A stretch of 12,582 bases of DNA from a candidate division LCP-89 bacterium (GCA_025774735.1 JALGZU010000049.1:1-12582), one strand, 5' to 3'. Positions 1 through 7,711 are shown, counted from the first letter of the stretch. Program-made: numbers and translations. The notes: generated by a model from the letters alone, not told the origin.

Positions 1-604
1 AGACGCCCATGTTGATCAAAATCCTGTTGGCATGGTCGGGGTGCGGTCTGCCGCGCTCCGGCTTCTCTTCGAATCCGATAATGCGCCGCTCTGAATCCAT
101 CCCCAGAACTCCGAACCGTTGCGACTGCTCGATGGGCATGTCGACAGTCGCCACGGTCAGCTTGGCCTCGTTTTCGAGATGGTAGTCGACCATAGGGCGG
201 TAATTCATCTTGTAGATGTGGTCACCCGAGAGGATCAGAACCAGATCCGGCCGGTGAGTTTCCAGCAGGTGAATGTTCTGGTAGACCGAGTCGGCGGTGC
301 CTTCATACCATCTGTTCGCGATCAGGTGCTGCGGCGGCACCGAATCGATGAATTCTCCCAGTTCTTCCCGGAAGAGATTCCAGGTCAGGCGGATGTGCCG
401 GTCCAGGGTCATGGATCGATACTGGGTCAACAGGTAGATGGCTCGCAGGCCCGAGTTGAAGCAGTTCGAGAGGGTGAAATCGATGATCCGGTAATCTCCG
501 CCGAAACTGACAGCTGGCTTGGCCCGCTCCTTGGTCAGGGGGTAGAGGCGTTCCCCTCTTCCTCCCGCCATAATCAGGGTGACGGCTTTCTTTCGTGAGG
601 TCAA
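1..604 (-). CDS. glgC: Glucose-1-phosphate adenylyltransferase (ADP-glucose pyrophosphorylase), N-terminal part
   Basis: The enzyme makes ADP-glucose from glucose-1-phosphate and ATP, the committed step of bacterial glycogen synthesis in the cytoplasm. About 201 residues are present; the C-terminal part, including the beta-helix domain, lies beyond the left edge. Visible motifs in order are the nucleotidyltransferase loop AGGRGERLYPLTKERAKPAV, then SFGGDYRIIDFTLSNC, TQYRS, WYEGTADSVYQN, LSGDHIYKMNY (catalytic Asp), FGV and FEEKP. These match GlgC of E. coli closely. The start is uncertain: the conserved region begins before the first ATG, which lies inside the loop motif, so I take the TTG at 604-602 (MTSRKKAVTLIMAGG). 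It has no clear Shine-Dalgarno, and the frame is open back to a stop about 50 nt upstream. The gene is transcribed divergently from the proline dehydrogenase gene. Identity is secure; the exact start is not. Confidence 0.93.
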   Translation of the reverse strand, partial: MTSRKKAVTLIMAGGRGERLYPLTKERAKPAVSFGGDYRIIDFTLSNCFNSGLRAIYLLTQYRSMTLDRHIRLTWNLFREELGEFIDSVPPQHLIANRWYEGTADSVYQNIHLLETHRPDLVLILSGDHIYKMNYRPMVDYHLENEAKLTVATVDMPIEQSQRFGVLGMDSERRIIGFEEKPERGRPHPDHANRILINMGV

Positions 605-664
605 AATCGTGACGCGTCTAAGTTGAACCGGATTATCGAGATCTTATCGCTTCCGGCTGTGGAG

Positions 665-693
665 AAGATAGAGTAATGAAGAGGTAAAATCAA
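665..693 (-). promoter_or_regulatory. Candidate sigma70-type promoter for glgC
   Basis: On the minus strand a TTGATT box (688-693) is separated by 17 nt from a TATCTT box (665-670). Each matches 4 of 6 consensus positions. The predicted start near 658 would give a leader of about 55 nt before the TTG start. Read by eye only, so modest confidence. Confidence 0.3.
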
Positions 694-731
694 GCAAATT
701 TTCCCCTAATATCAGGCGCCTAAGATCGACC

Positions 732-784
732 GGAGGATAACTGGGATGGATGCCCTCTCCCGCGGAGCCGAAACCGTCTTCTGA
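732..784 (+). other. Candidate micro-ORF (12 codons) with strong Shine-Dalgarno
   Basis: A perfect GGAGG (732-736) lies 9 nt before an ATG at 746. It opens a 12-codon frame, MDALSRGAETVF, closed by TGA at 782-784. It sits 75 nt upstream of the proline dehydrogenase start on the same strand, so it could be a leader peptide or upstream ORF if transcription begins before 730. It has no proline codons, so a classic proline attenuator is not suggested. In contrast, the proline dehydrogenase start itself has no recognisable Shine-Dalgarno. It could be a chance match. Confidence 0.22.
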
Positions 785-795
785 TCGATTTCTAC

Positions 796-824
796 TTGCA
801 GTTTGTGCGATTTTTAACTAAATT
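796..824 (+). promoter_or_regulatory. Weak candidate promoter for proline dehydrogenase
   Basis: TTGCAG (796-801) and TAAATT (819-824) are spaced by exactly 17 nt in an AT-rich stretch just before the gene. The -35 match is poor (TTG only) and the -10 matches 4 of 6. The implied leader is under 30 nt. If this promoter is the real one, the micro-ORF at 746-784 would not be on the transcript. Confidence 0.22.
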
Positions 825-858
825 TAAAGAATAACTTACTCGCCGACCAATCCGGAAT

Positions 859-1758
859 ATGAACCTGATTAACAGAATCATTGCGGAATCCCTGCCCTTG
901 GTCCCCAAATCGATCGTCGGATACTTTTCCGCCCCTTATATCGCTGGTGAAAAGTTGCAGGATGCTGTGGATTCCGTGCGCCGTCTCAACACCCTCGGCG
1001 CCTGCGCAACCATCGATGTGCTGGGGGAAGATATCCACCACCGGGAAGAGGCTTCAGCCTACGCAGATCAGTACATCAAACTTCTGGATACTATCCAGTC
1101 AGAAAAACTCGATGCCAACGTTTCCTTGAAACCCACCCAGATGGGGCTGAAGCTGGATCGCGATTTCTGCCTGGAGACGGTACGGAAGATCGCCGCGAAG
1201 GCTACCGAGACCGGCAACTTCCTCCGTATCGACATGGAAGACCACACCTGCACCGACGATACCTTCTGGCTGTATCGGCACTCGAAACAGGAATACTCCG
1301 TCGGCACCGTCATCCAGGCCTACCTGCGCCGTACCGATGGGGACCTCGATACCCTGATCCCGGAAAAAGCCAACCTGAGGCTCTGCAAGGGGATTTACGT
1401 CGAGCCGCCCCGTATCGCCTACAAGGAGCGGGAGCTCATCAGATTGAACTACCAGCACCTCCTCGAGAGGCTTCTGGAGGCGGGTTGCTACGTCGGCATC
1501 GCCACACACGATGAATTTCTCGTCTGGGGGGCGCTGCGACTGATCAAGAAGATGAACCTGGCCCGGGATCGTTACGAGTTTCAGATGCTCCTGGGCGTGC
1601 AGGAAGGGCTCCGTGACATCATCATCGGTGAGGGCCACAAGCTACGGGTGTATGTCCCTTTTGGCAAACATTGGCACGCCTATTCTGTACGCCGTCTGAA
1701 GGAAAATCCGCTGATCGCCGGATACGTGCTTCAGAACATATTCAAGAAAAATTCTTAA
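859..1758 (+). CDS. Proline dehydrogenase (monofunctional, FAD-dependent)
   Basis: The enzyme oxidises L-proline to pyrroline-5-carboxylate with FAD and passes electrons to the membrane quinone pool. The 299 residues match stand-alone bacterial PRODH (about 300), not bifunctional PutA (over 1000). The TIM-barrel motifs are in the expected order: SLKPTQ (Lys91), RIDMEDH (Asp125), IQAYLRRT (152-159), LCKGIYVEP (Lys177), IATHDE (214-219), YEFQMLLG (239-246) and, near the C-terminus, YSVRRLKENP, whose paired Arg278-Arg279 are the usual substrate-carboxylate ligands. ATG 859 gives a family-typical N-terminus but has no clear Shine-Dalgarno. No P5C dehydrogenase partner is visible; the next gene, 134 nt downstream on the same strand, belongs to an unrelated ABC operon. 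No terminator is evident after the stop. Confidence 0.94.
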   Translation: MNLINRIIAESLPLVPKSIVGYFSAPYIAGEKLQDAVDSVRRLNTLGACATIDVLGEDIHHREEASAYADQYIKLLDTIQSEKLDANVSLKPTQMGLKLDRDFCLETVRKIAAKATETGNFLRIDMEDHTCTDDTFWLYRHSKQEYSVGTVIQAYLRRTDGDLDTLIPEKANLRLCKGIYVEPPRIAYKERELIRLNYQHLLERLLEAGCYVGIATHDEFLVWGALRLIKKMNLARDRYEFQMLLGVQEGLRDIIIGEGHKLRVYVPFGKHWHAYSVRRLKENPLIAGYVLQNIFKKNS

Positions 1759-1850
1759 TCAATTCCAGTGCGATTTACTGTAGCTTTGGACATCCCTCTC
1801 TGAAATAATATTTTTACTCCTTGTGTGGGAACCTGCCTCTTGTTATAGAG

Positions 1851-1856
1851 TATAAT
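1851..1856 (+). promoter_or_regulatory. Candidate -10 box for the ABC/GldG operon
   Basis: A perfect TATAAT lies 36 nt before the ATG of the ABC ATPase gene, in an AT-rich stretch (1800-1870). There is no recognisable -35 box at 16-18 nt spacing and no extended -10. The predicted start near 1863 would give a 30-nt leader. Confidence 0.3.
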
Positions 1857-1892
1857 TTAATCTAAAATCCAAATGAAAGCGCGGATTGGGTT

Positions 1893-2822
1893 ATGATTAA
1901 CGTACGTAATTTGAGCAAAAACTACGGTGATACCGTCGCCGTGAACGATATTTCGTTCGAGGTCCAGACGGGCGAGATCCTGGGATTTCTGGGACCAAAC
2001 GGAGCCGGGAAGACCACCACCATGAAAGTGCTGACCTGTTACATGCCGCCGACATCGGGTGACGTCAGCATCGACGGATTCGACGTCACGGAAAAATCGC
2101 TCGATGTCCGCAGCAGAATAGGCTACCTGCCCGAGCAGAATCCACTCTATTACGACATGGACGTGGTCGATTACCTTCGCTTCGTTGCCGAGATGCGGGA
2201 GATCCCTAAAGAGCAACACGGCAGCCGCATCAAGAAGATGGTCGACGTCTGCGGATTGAAAGATGTGATCAACCGGCCCGTCGGCGAACTCTCCAAGGGA
2301 TACCGTCAGCGCGTCGGCCTGGCCCAGGCGATGATCCACGATCCCCAACTGCTGATCCTCGATGAGCCGACCTCCGGTCTCGATCCCAATCAGATCGTCG
2401 AAATCCGGAACCTGATCCGGAAACTGGGCAAGGAGAAGACGGTCATCCTCTCAACCCATATTCTCTCCGAAGTGCAGGCCACCTGTAACCGGGCTATCAT
2501 CATAGATCAAGGTAAGATTGTCGCCGACGGCGCCTTGAACGAGCTGCAGGCCGCCTTCCACGGTCTGGAAAAAATCAAACTGGAGATCATCGCGCCTGAA
2601 AACAGCTGCGCCGAGAAACTGCGCGCCATCGACCATGTCAAACAGGTCGATGAGAAGGGAACCGACGGAGACACCCACACTTTCGTGCTGGAAGTGGAGA
2701 AAGGCCGGGATCTGCGCGAACAGATCTTCGATCTGAGCGTGCGGGAAGGCTGGAAACTGCTGGAATTGCATCGCGAAGTCACCTCCCTGGAGGACGTCTT
2801 CCGGCAGTTGACCAAGGGGTAG
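1893..2822 (+). CDS. ABC-2 type transporter ATP-binding protein (GldA-like)
   Basis: This is the cytoplasmic ATPase that would power the membrane permease encoded next. In its 309 residues I see Walker A GPNGAGKT (34-41), the Q-loop in YLPEQNP (Gln82), the ABC signature LSKGYRQR (133-140), Walker B with catalytic Glu in LLILDEPTSGLD (153-164) and the H-loop His in LSTHILSE (His189). The last 90 or so residues form the accessory domain typical of ABC-2 ATPases and end in SLEDVFRQLTKG. Length and gene order (ATPase, permease, GldG-family protein, DUF4340) match the gliding-type ABC cluster found in many phyla. GldA is needed for gliding in Flavobacterium, but most relatives have no proven substrate, so the transport function is unknown here. 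The ATG has only a weak ribosome-binding site. Confidence 0.92.
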   Translation: MINVRNLSKNYGDTVAVNDISFEVQTGEILGFLGPNGAGKTTTMKVLTCYMPPTSGDVSIDGFDVTEKSLDVRSRIGYLPEQNPLYYDMDVVDYLRFVAEMREIPKEQHGSRIKKMVDVCGLKDVINRPVGELSKGYRQRVGLAQAMIHDPQLLILDEPTSGLDPNQIVEIRNLIRKLGKEKTVILSTHILSEVQATCNRAIIIDQGKIVADGALNELQAAFHGLEKIKLEIIAPENSCAEKLRAIDHVKQVDEKGTDGDTHTFVLEVEKGRDLREQIFDLSVREGWKLLELHREVTSLEDVFRQLTKG

Positions 2823-2862
2823 TCATCATTCGATTTTCAGCGAATTAATCGGAGTTAGATAC

Positions 2863-3570
2863 ATGAGCAAAGTCTTATCCATTTACCGAAAAGAGCTTAA
2901 GTCGTACTTCAACTCTCCGGTGGCGTACATCGTCATCACCGTCTTCCTGCTCTTCTCCGGCTGGTTCTTCAGCAGCAGCTTCTTCCTCATGGGGCAGGCA
3001 ACGGTCCGCACCGCGCTCACCGTGATCCCACTCATCTTCATCTTCATTATCCCGGCCATCACCATGAGGTCCATCGCCGAAGAGAAGAAGTCCGGTACGA
3101 TCGAGCTGCTGGTGACGATGCCTACGCGAGACATGGACATCATCCTGGGCAAATTCTTCGCCGGGTTGACCCTGCTAGGGATCGCCATCCTCTTCACCCT
3201 GACCTATGTCATAACCGCCAGCCTCCTCGGCAACCTGGACGAAGGCCCCACCTTCGGCGGCTACCTCGGGCTGATCCTCCTGGGATCGACCTATCTGGCC
3301 ATCGGCATCTTCGCCTCCGCGACGACGGAGAACCAGATCGTTGCTTTCATCATCGGTATCGCCATCATCTTCGTCTTCTTTATGCTGGATAAGGTGTTGT
3401 TCTTCATGCCGACACCGCTGGTGTCGCTGCTGGAATATCTCTCCACGGACTACCATTTCAACAGCCTGGCAAGGGGAGTCATAGACACGAGGGATATCAT
3501 CTACTACCTCTCCGTGACCTCTTTCGCCCTGATTCTGGCGGGGAGGGCTCTGGAGAGCCGTAAATGGTAG
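2863..3570 (+). CDS. ABC-2 type permease (GldF-like)
   Basis: This is the membrane subunit of the exporter. The 235 residues contain about six hydrophobic segments, at roughly 20-43, 48-68, 99-122, 133-151, 158-181 and 212-228. Between the second and third lies the conserved cytoplasmic stretch MRSIAEEKKSGTIELLVTMP (68-87), followed by TRDMDIILGKFFAG, the hallmark of GldF/NosY-type ABC-2 permeases and probably the coupling surface for the ATPase. A GGAG (2851-2854) sits 8 nt before the ATG, supporting the start. It begins 40 nt after the ATPase gene and ends 89 nt before the GldG gene; that spacer contains two hairpins. The substrate cannot be inferred. Confidence 0.92.
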   Translation: MSKVLSIYRKELKSYFNSPVAYIVITVFLLFSGWFFSSSFFLMGQATVRTALTVIPLIFIFIIPAITMRSIAEEKKSGTIELLVTMPTRDMDIILGKFFAGLTLLGIAILFTLTYVITASLLGNLDEGPTFGGYLGLILLGSTYLAIGIFASATTENQIVAFIIGIAIIFVFFMLDKVLFFMPTPLVSLLEYLSTDYHFNSLARGVIDTRDIIYYLSVTSFALILAGRALESRKW

Positions 3571-3586
3571 AAACCGCTCAGGATTA

Positions 3587-3624
3587 GCTCACAACTGAGC
3601 AAGCAGAGTCAGGATAGTCCTGAC
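3587..3624 (+). repeat. Two tandem hairpins in the permease-gldG spacer
   Basis: Hairpin 1 has arms GCTCA (3587-3591) and TGAGC (3596-3600) around the loop CAAC. Hairpin 2 has arms GTCAGGA (3608-3614) and TCCTGAC (3618-3624) around the loop TAG. An extra GCTCA copy at 3576-3580 could pair alternatively with 3596-3600, and TCAGGATTAG (3578-3587) resembles TCAGGATAG (3609-3617). No U-run follows, so these are not typical terminators. They lie just before a gene without a visible Shine-Dalgarno, so they may affect RNA processing, stability or translation. Confidence 0.5.
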
Positions 3625-3659
3625 CTGGAAGCAGATAAAATCAAACGTCACAGATTGTT

Positions 3660-5246
3660 ATGGAACGTCGCTCGAAACATGGTGCCCAAGCAGTAACGGC
3701 CGTCATCCTGGTGCTGGCCATCCTGCTGGTCGTCAACCTGATCTCCACGCAGATCTTCGGTCGTATCGACCTGACTGAAGGTAAGGTGTACACCTTGTCG
3801 AAGGGATCCCGGGAGTTAGTGAGAAACCTCGATGATCCCCTGACCATCAAGGCCTATTTCTCTGAAGATTTGCCGCCACCCTATAACTCCAATGCTCGTT
3901 ACCTCCGGGATCAACTGGATGACTATAAGGCTTATTCCGGCGGCAAGCTCCGCTACGAATTCGCCGATCCCGCATCCGAAGAAGAGCTGGAAAAGGAAGC
4001 GCAGGGATTCCAGATCCCGCCCGTGCAGGTCAATGCCGTCGAAAAAGACCGCCTCGAGGTGAAGAAGGTCTACATGGGACTCGTCTTCCTCTATCAGGAC
4101 AAACATGAGACCATCCCGCTCGTGCAGAGTACGACCGGCCTCGAGTACGACATCACCAGCACCATCAAGCGCCTCACCGCCTCGGAACGCACCAAGGTCG
4201 GAGTCCTCCAGGGACTCGGAACTCCTGACCTGTACCAGCAGATGAACTCCCTGGGATCAGTACTGGAGCGGAATTACGACGTGCGTCCGGTAGACCTGTC
4301 CCGTAATCAGACTGTAGCGGACGACATCGACATCCTGCTCGTCGTCGCACCGCAGGAGGATATTGACGGCTGGACGAAGTTTTGCGTCGATCAGTTTCTC
4401 ATGAGAGGCGGGAGGGCAGCTTTCCTGCTGAACAAGGTCACCACCGACCTTCAGAATCAGCAGGCCAGGAGGGCGCCCTTCACTATAGACGACTGGACCA
4501 AGAACTACGGGTTCAAGTTCAATGATGACCTGGTGATGGACAAAAACTGCGGCATGGTCAACATGCAGCAGCGCATGGGCTTCTTCACCATCTCCAATCC
4601 CGTGAATTATCCCTATTTCCCCATCATCACCCGCTTTCACGACGCGCAGCCCATGGTGAAGGATCTGGAAAACCTCACCCTGTTTTTTCCCAGTACCATC
4701 GATACATCGTACGCCAGAGACAGAAACCTGAGCGTCACTCCTCTATTCTACACGTCGGACCAGAGCAAGCTGAAGAAGGGGCAGTACAGCATCAACCCGG
4801 ATCCCCAGGAGGATTTCGACGATTTCACCGAGGGACCCTACGTCCTCGGGGCCGCATTTGAGGGTGTTATCAGGAGTTTCTTTGAAAACCGGGAAATCCC
4901 CCGTGGCGACACGACCTTTCCACAGGCTGCCGGTCTGGAGATCCTCCCGTCCAGTCCCGAAACCCGCCTGGTGGTAGTGGGGGACGGCAATTTCGCCCAG
5001 GATATGTATTCAAGCGATCCTTCAAACGTGGCCTTCCTCATGAATATGATCGACTGGCTGGCCATGGAAGAGGAACTGATTCAAATTCGCACCCGGGACG
5101 TCACCTTCAGACCTTTAGCGGATGTTTCTGCAGGAGTTAAAGCGACGGTGAAATACGCCAACATCTTTGCACCGCCGGCGCTGATCGTCTTGATCGGTTT
5201 GATTCGCTGGCAGGTACGTCGTCGCAGGAAAAACACGGAGTTTTAA
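3660..5246 (+). CDS. gldG: GldG-family ABC transporter auxiliary protein
   Basis: This is the large auxiliary subunit of the GldA/GldF-type ABC system, predicted to be anchored in the inner membrane with most of the protein in the periplasm. The 528 residues have an N-terminal membrane segment at about 11-32, followed by the family's conserved RIDLTEGKVYTLSKGSREL. A long soluble domain comes next, containing TTGLEYDITSTIKRLT and the motif VVVGDGNF (438-445) followed by FLMNMIDWL. A C-terminal membrane segment is followed by the basic tail RWQVRRRRKN. Length and architecture are normal for the family. The frame is open upstream only to 3639, with no other usable start, so ATG 3660 is chosen although it lacks a clear Shine-Dalgarno. 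It is followed by DUF4340 after only 2 nt, so the two are probably translationally coupled. The molecular role of GldG is not established. Confidence 0.92.
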   Translation: MERRSKHGAQAVTAVILVLAILLVVNLISTQIFGRIDLTEGKVYTLSKGSRELVRNLDDPLTIKAYFSEDLPPPYNSNARYLRDQLDDYKAYSGGKLRYEFADPASEEELEKEAQGFQIPPVQVNAVEKDRLEVKKVYMGLVFLYQDKHETIPLVQSTTGLEYDITSTIKRLTASERTKVGVLQGLGTPDLYQQMNSLGSVLERNYDVRPVDLSRNQTVADDIDILLVVAPQEDIDGWTKFCVDQFLMRGGRAAFLLNKVTTDLQNQQARRAPFTIDDWTKNYGFKFNDDLVMDKNCGMVNMQQRMGFFTISNPVNYPYFPIITRFHDAQPMVKDLENLTLFFPSTIDTSYARDRNLSVTPLFYTSDQSKLKKGQYSINPDPQEDFDDFTEGPYVLGAAFEGVIRSFFENREIPRGDTTFPQAAGLEILPSSPETRLVVVGDGNFAQDMYSSDPSNVAFLMNMIDWLAMEEELIQIRTRDVTFRPLADVSAGVKATVKYANIFAPPALIVLIGLIRWQVRRRRKNTEF

Positions 5247-5248
5247 AC

Positions 5249-6181
5249 ATGAATCGATCCATCATCATGTTACTGGGAGTGCTGGTCGCTCTTGTACTGG
5301 CATACCTCATCATCAACACCGCCCGGGATGTGACCGAAAATCCTGAATTGTTCTTTACACTGGATACAACCAGGGTCGATGGCCTGGTCATTACCAACAA
5401 GCACGATACCATCAACCTCGTTAAGAGAACCGATGGTTGGTACCTGGGAGAACCGCTGGATTATCCTGCCGACGCACGTTTTGCTTCGAGTGTGATGGAA
5501 AAACTCGGCACCATGCAGATCGAAACTCTGATCACCGAGGATGCCTCCAAAACCTCACAGTACGAAGTGGATACTGCCGGGGTTCAGGTCGAGGTGTACC
5601 AGGGAGAGAAATCCGTCGCCCATTTCATCGTCGGCAAAACTTCACCCAGCAATCGTCATACCTATTGCAGTTTCGTGGGTGACGATAAAATCTACCTCCT
5701 TCAGGGGACCTTCACCAGCCAGTTGAATCGCAAAAAGAAGGATTGGCGGGACAAGGTGATTCTGGAAATTGATAAGGCCATCATCAACAGGCTCGATTTC
5801 GTCTACCCGCAGGAATCGTTCTCGATTGTCAGGTCCGACACGGGATGGACTGTCGAGGCGCCAGGCGCGCTTTTCGTTTCGAACGAGCGGCTCATCAACC
5901 AGTCTCTGCAAACCATCAGCCGCCTGCGCACTTTCGATTTTGTCGACGGTGACACCGTCGGAGTGGTCGATTACAGTGTGCCCAGCTTGATATTGACCGT
6001 AAACACCGACGTCGGCGATAGCTACCGGCTCTCCTTCGTTCCTCAGGATGATGAGATGAAACGCTACCTGGTGAAGAAAGACGGAGTCGAGCGGACCCTT
6101 TTCGTCATCCATCAGGGCTCTGCCAACGCCATCATGAAACACCCGGACGACTTCCAGATCAAAGAGGAAGAGGGAGTCTGA
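5249..6181 (+). CDS. DUF4340 domain protein of the GldG-type ABC operon
   Basis: I recognise this as the DUF4340 protein that commonly follows gldG in such operons; no biochemical function is known. The 310 residues start with one membrane anchor (about 4-23) and then a predicted periplasmic region. That region shows repeated beta-rich units: LFFTLDTTRVDGLVI, the GWYLGEPLDYPAD segment and the FIVGKTSPSNRHTYCSF segment. A second copy-like unit (RLDFVYPQESFSIVRSDTGW) follows at about 184-203, consistent with the tandem DUF4340 fold. GGAG at 5237-5240, inside the end of gldG, is 8 nt before the ATG. It is the last gene of the operon, and a strong terminator begins 30 nt after it. Confidence 0.88.
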   Translation: MNRSIIMLLGVLVALVLAYLIINTARDVTENPELFFTLDTTRVDGLVITNKHDTINLVKRTDGWYLGEPLDYPADARFASSVMEKLGTMQIETLITEDASKTSQYEVDTAGVQVEVYQGEKSVAHFIVGKTSPSNRHTYCSFVGDDKIYLLQGTFTSQLNRKKKDWRDKVILEIDKAIINRLDFVYPQESFSIVRSDTGWTVEAPGALFVSNERLINQSLQTISRLRTFDFVDGDTVGVVDYSVPSLILTVNTDVGDSYRLSFVPQDDEMKRYLVKKDGVERTLFVIHQGSANAIMKHPDDFQIKEEEGV

Positions 6182-6210
6182 GACCCACTCGATAAGATAA
6201 ATTAGAAAAG

Positions 6211-6240
6211 AAAAGCCCGGCTTGTCAGCCGGGCTTTTTT
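6211..6240 (+). terminator. Strong bidirectional rho-independent terminator
   Basis: Perfect 12-bp arms AAAAGCCCGGCT (6211-6222) and AGCCGGGCTTTT (6227-6238) enclose the loop TGTC, with a run of six T at 6235-6240. The matching A-rich stretch on the left gives a U-run on the other strand. It lies between two converging genes, DUF4340 (plus) and icd (minus), and can serve both. Confidence 0.92.
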
Positions 6241-6268
6241 CGTTTCAGGCGGAATCTGCTGTTTCGGA

Positions 6269-7684
6269 TCAATCAGTCATGTGCTTGATGATGGCATCAC
6301 CGAATTCGGAACATTTCAACTCGCTGATCTCCATCCCTTCGGCTCGCATCAGGCGGGCGAAATCGTAGGTCACCGTATGCGCACCGATCGCTCCCTTGAG
6401 GCCTTTGATGATCAGGTCGGCCACCTCGTTCCAGCCGAGGTGCTGGAACATGAGCACGCCGGACAGGATCACTGATCCGGGATTTACCTTGTCCAGGTTT
6501 GCGTACTTGGGCGCAGTGCCGTGCGTCGCTTCAAAGATGGCGTGGCCGCTGTCGTAGTTGATGTTCCCGCCCGGAGCGATGCCGATGCCGCCGACCTGAG
6601 CGGCCAGCGCATCCGACAGGTAATCGCCGTTCAGGTTCATCGTCGCCACGACGTCGAACTCCTTGGCTCGGGTCAGCACCTGTTGCAGGGTGATATCGGC
6701 GATGGTATCCTTGATCATCAGCTTCGATTTCCACTTGCCATCCCCGTGAGTATCCCACAGCTTCAGCGCCTCATCGACTTCGGCGTCGGCGACCTTCTGC
6801 TTGTCGGGGACCAGCAGGTCGTAACCCGGCTCGATCATGCGGGCGTTGTCCTGCACGGAGAGGTTCGGATTATCCTCTTTGTTGCCCAGAATCCAGCTCT
6901 CGCGCTGGGTCACCGTTTCGTTGCGGAATTCCTTACAGGCGACCTGGAAACCCCAGTCCCGGAAGGCGCCTTCGGTGAACTTCATGATGTTACCCTTGTG
7001 CACGAAGGTAACGCTCTTCCGGCCCAGTCTCAACGCGTATTTAATCGCCGCCCGCACCAGCCTGCTGGTGCCCTCTTCCGACACCGGCTTGATTCCGATT
7101 CCGGACGTTTCCGGGAAGCGGATCTTCTTTACGCCCATCTCCGTCTGCAGGAAATCGATGACCTTCTTCACCTCCGGTGTCCCGGCCTCCCATTCAACGC
7201 CGGCATAGATATCCTCGGTGTTCTCACGGAAAATGACCATATCCACGTCTTCAGGCTTGCGCACCGGGCTGGGGACGCCCTCGAAATAGCGCACCGGGCG
7301 CAGGCAGACGTATAGATCCAGGATCTGACGCAGAGCTACGTTCAGGGAGCGGATGCCGCCGCCGATGGGGGTCGTCAACGGCCCTTTGATACCGACCAGA
7401 AATTCTCTATAGGCTTTGATTGTATCATCCGGGAGCCAGGAACCGGTCGCCTTGAACGCTTTCTCGCCCGCTAAAACCTCCAGCCAGGCGATCTTCTTCT
7501 GTCCCCCGTAGGCTTTTTCCACCGCCGCATCGAAAACGCTTTGCGAAGCTTTCCAGATGTCGGGGCCGGTACCGTCTCCTTCAATGAACGGAAGGATGGG
7601 ATTATCGGGCACGACCAGCTTGTCGGCGCCCATGCTAATCGGTTCCCCTTCCTGCGGGTAAGTTAGATGTTCAAATGTTACCAT
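6269..7684 (-). CDS. icd: NADP-dependent isocitrate dehydrogenase, long form
   Basis: The enzyme converts isocitrate to 2-oxoglutarate and CO2, producing NADPH, in the TCA cycle. The 471 residues follow E. coli Icd closely. Visible features are IEGDGTG (34-40), GGGIRSLN with the substrate Ser113, [11 protein letters not shown] (Tyr160), [14 protein letters not shown] (Lys230) and the metal-binding aspartates Asp330, Asp354 and Asp358. NADP preference is supported by Lys393-Tyr394 in THGTAPKYA and by Tyr440 and Arg444 in TVTYDFARL. It is about 55 residues longer than the 416-residue E. coli enzyme, mainly through extra sequence around 259-315 that resembles the cyanobacterial long form. GGAGG (CCTCC at 7689-7693 on the plus strand) lies 4 nt before the ATG and fixes the start. 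It is the second gene after acn on this strand, 135 nt apart, with a 17-bp palindrome just upstream. Confidence 0.96.
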   Translation of the reverse strand: MVTFEHLTYPQEGEPISMGADKLVVPDNPILPFIEGDGTGPDIWKASQSVFDAAVEKAYGGQKKIAWLEVLAGEKAFKATGSWLPDDTIKAYREFLVGIKGPLTTPIGGGIRSLNVALRQILDLYVCLRPVRYFEGVPSPVRKPEDVDMVIFRENTEDIYAGVEWEAGTPEVKKVIDFLQTEMGVKKIRFPETSGIGIKPVSEEGTSRLVRAAIKYALRLGRKSVTFVHKGNIMKFTEGAFRDWGFQVACKEFRNETVTQRESWILGNKEDNPNLSVQDNARMIEPGYDLLVPDKQKVADAEVDEALKLWDTHGDGKWKSKLMIKDTIADITLQQVLTRAKEFDVVATMNLNGDYLSDALAAQVGGIGIAPGGNINYDSGHAIFEATHGTAPKYANLDKVNPGSVILSGVLMFQHLGWNEVADLIIKGLKGAIGAHTVTYDFARLMRAEGMEISELKCSEFGDAIIKHMTD

Positions 7685-7694
7685 TTTACCTCCA

Positions 7695-7711
7695 CGGAAT
7701 ACAGTATTCCG
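7695..7711. promoter_or_regulatory. Perfect 17-bp palindrome, operator-like, before icd
   Basis: CGGAATACAGTATTCCG is a perfect inverted repeat with 8-bp arms and a single central base. It ends 2 nt from the icd Shine-Dalgarno (7689-7693), so a protein bound here would block initiation of an icd transcript or its translation. Upstream of it (7720-7750) is an AT-rich stretch with the direct repeat ATTAATTA at 7722-7729 and 7741-7748, where a promoter could lie. As RNA the one-base loop would disfavour a tight hairpin, so a DNA operator is the better reading. The regulator is unknown. Confidence 0.5.

Noticed and set aside
119..598. Plus-strand open frame opposite glgC
   Set aside because: It is the antisense shadow of glgC; its translation has no recognisable motif, while the minus strand shows the full nucleotidyltransferase signature.
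1099..1638. Minus-strand open frame of 179 codons inside proline dehydrogenase
   Set aside because: Antisense shadow; the plus strand carries all PRODH motifs in order.
1759..1892. Terminator after proline dehydrogenase
   Set aside because: Only a 4-bp CAGT/ACTG arm pair without a T-run is visible, too weak to call.
6521..7315. Plus-strand open frame of 264 codons opposite icd
   Set aside because: The length is notable, but it arises from the high-GC codon pattern of icd on the other strand; no Shine-Dalgarno, no family resemblance.
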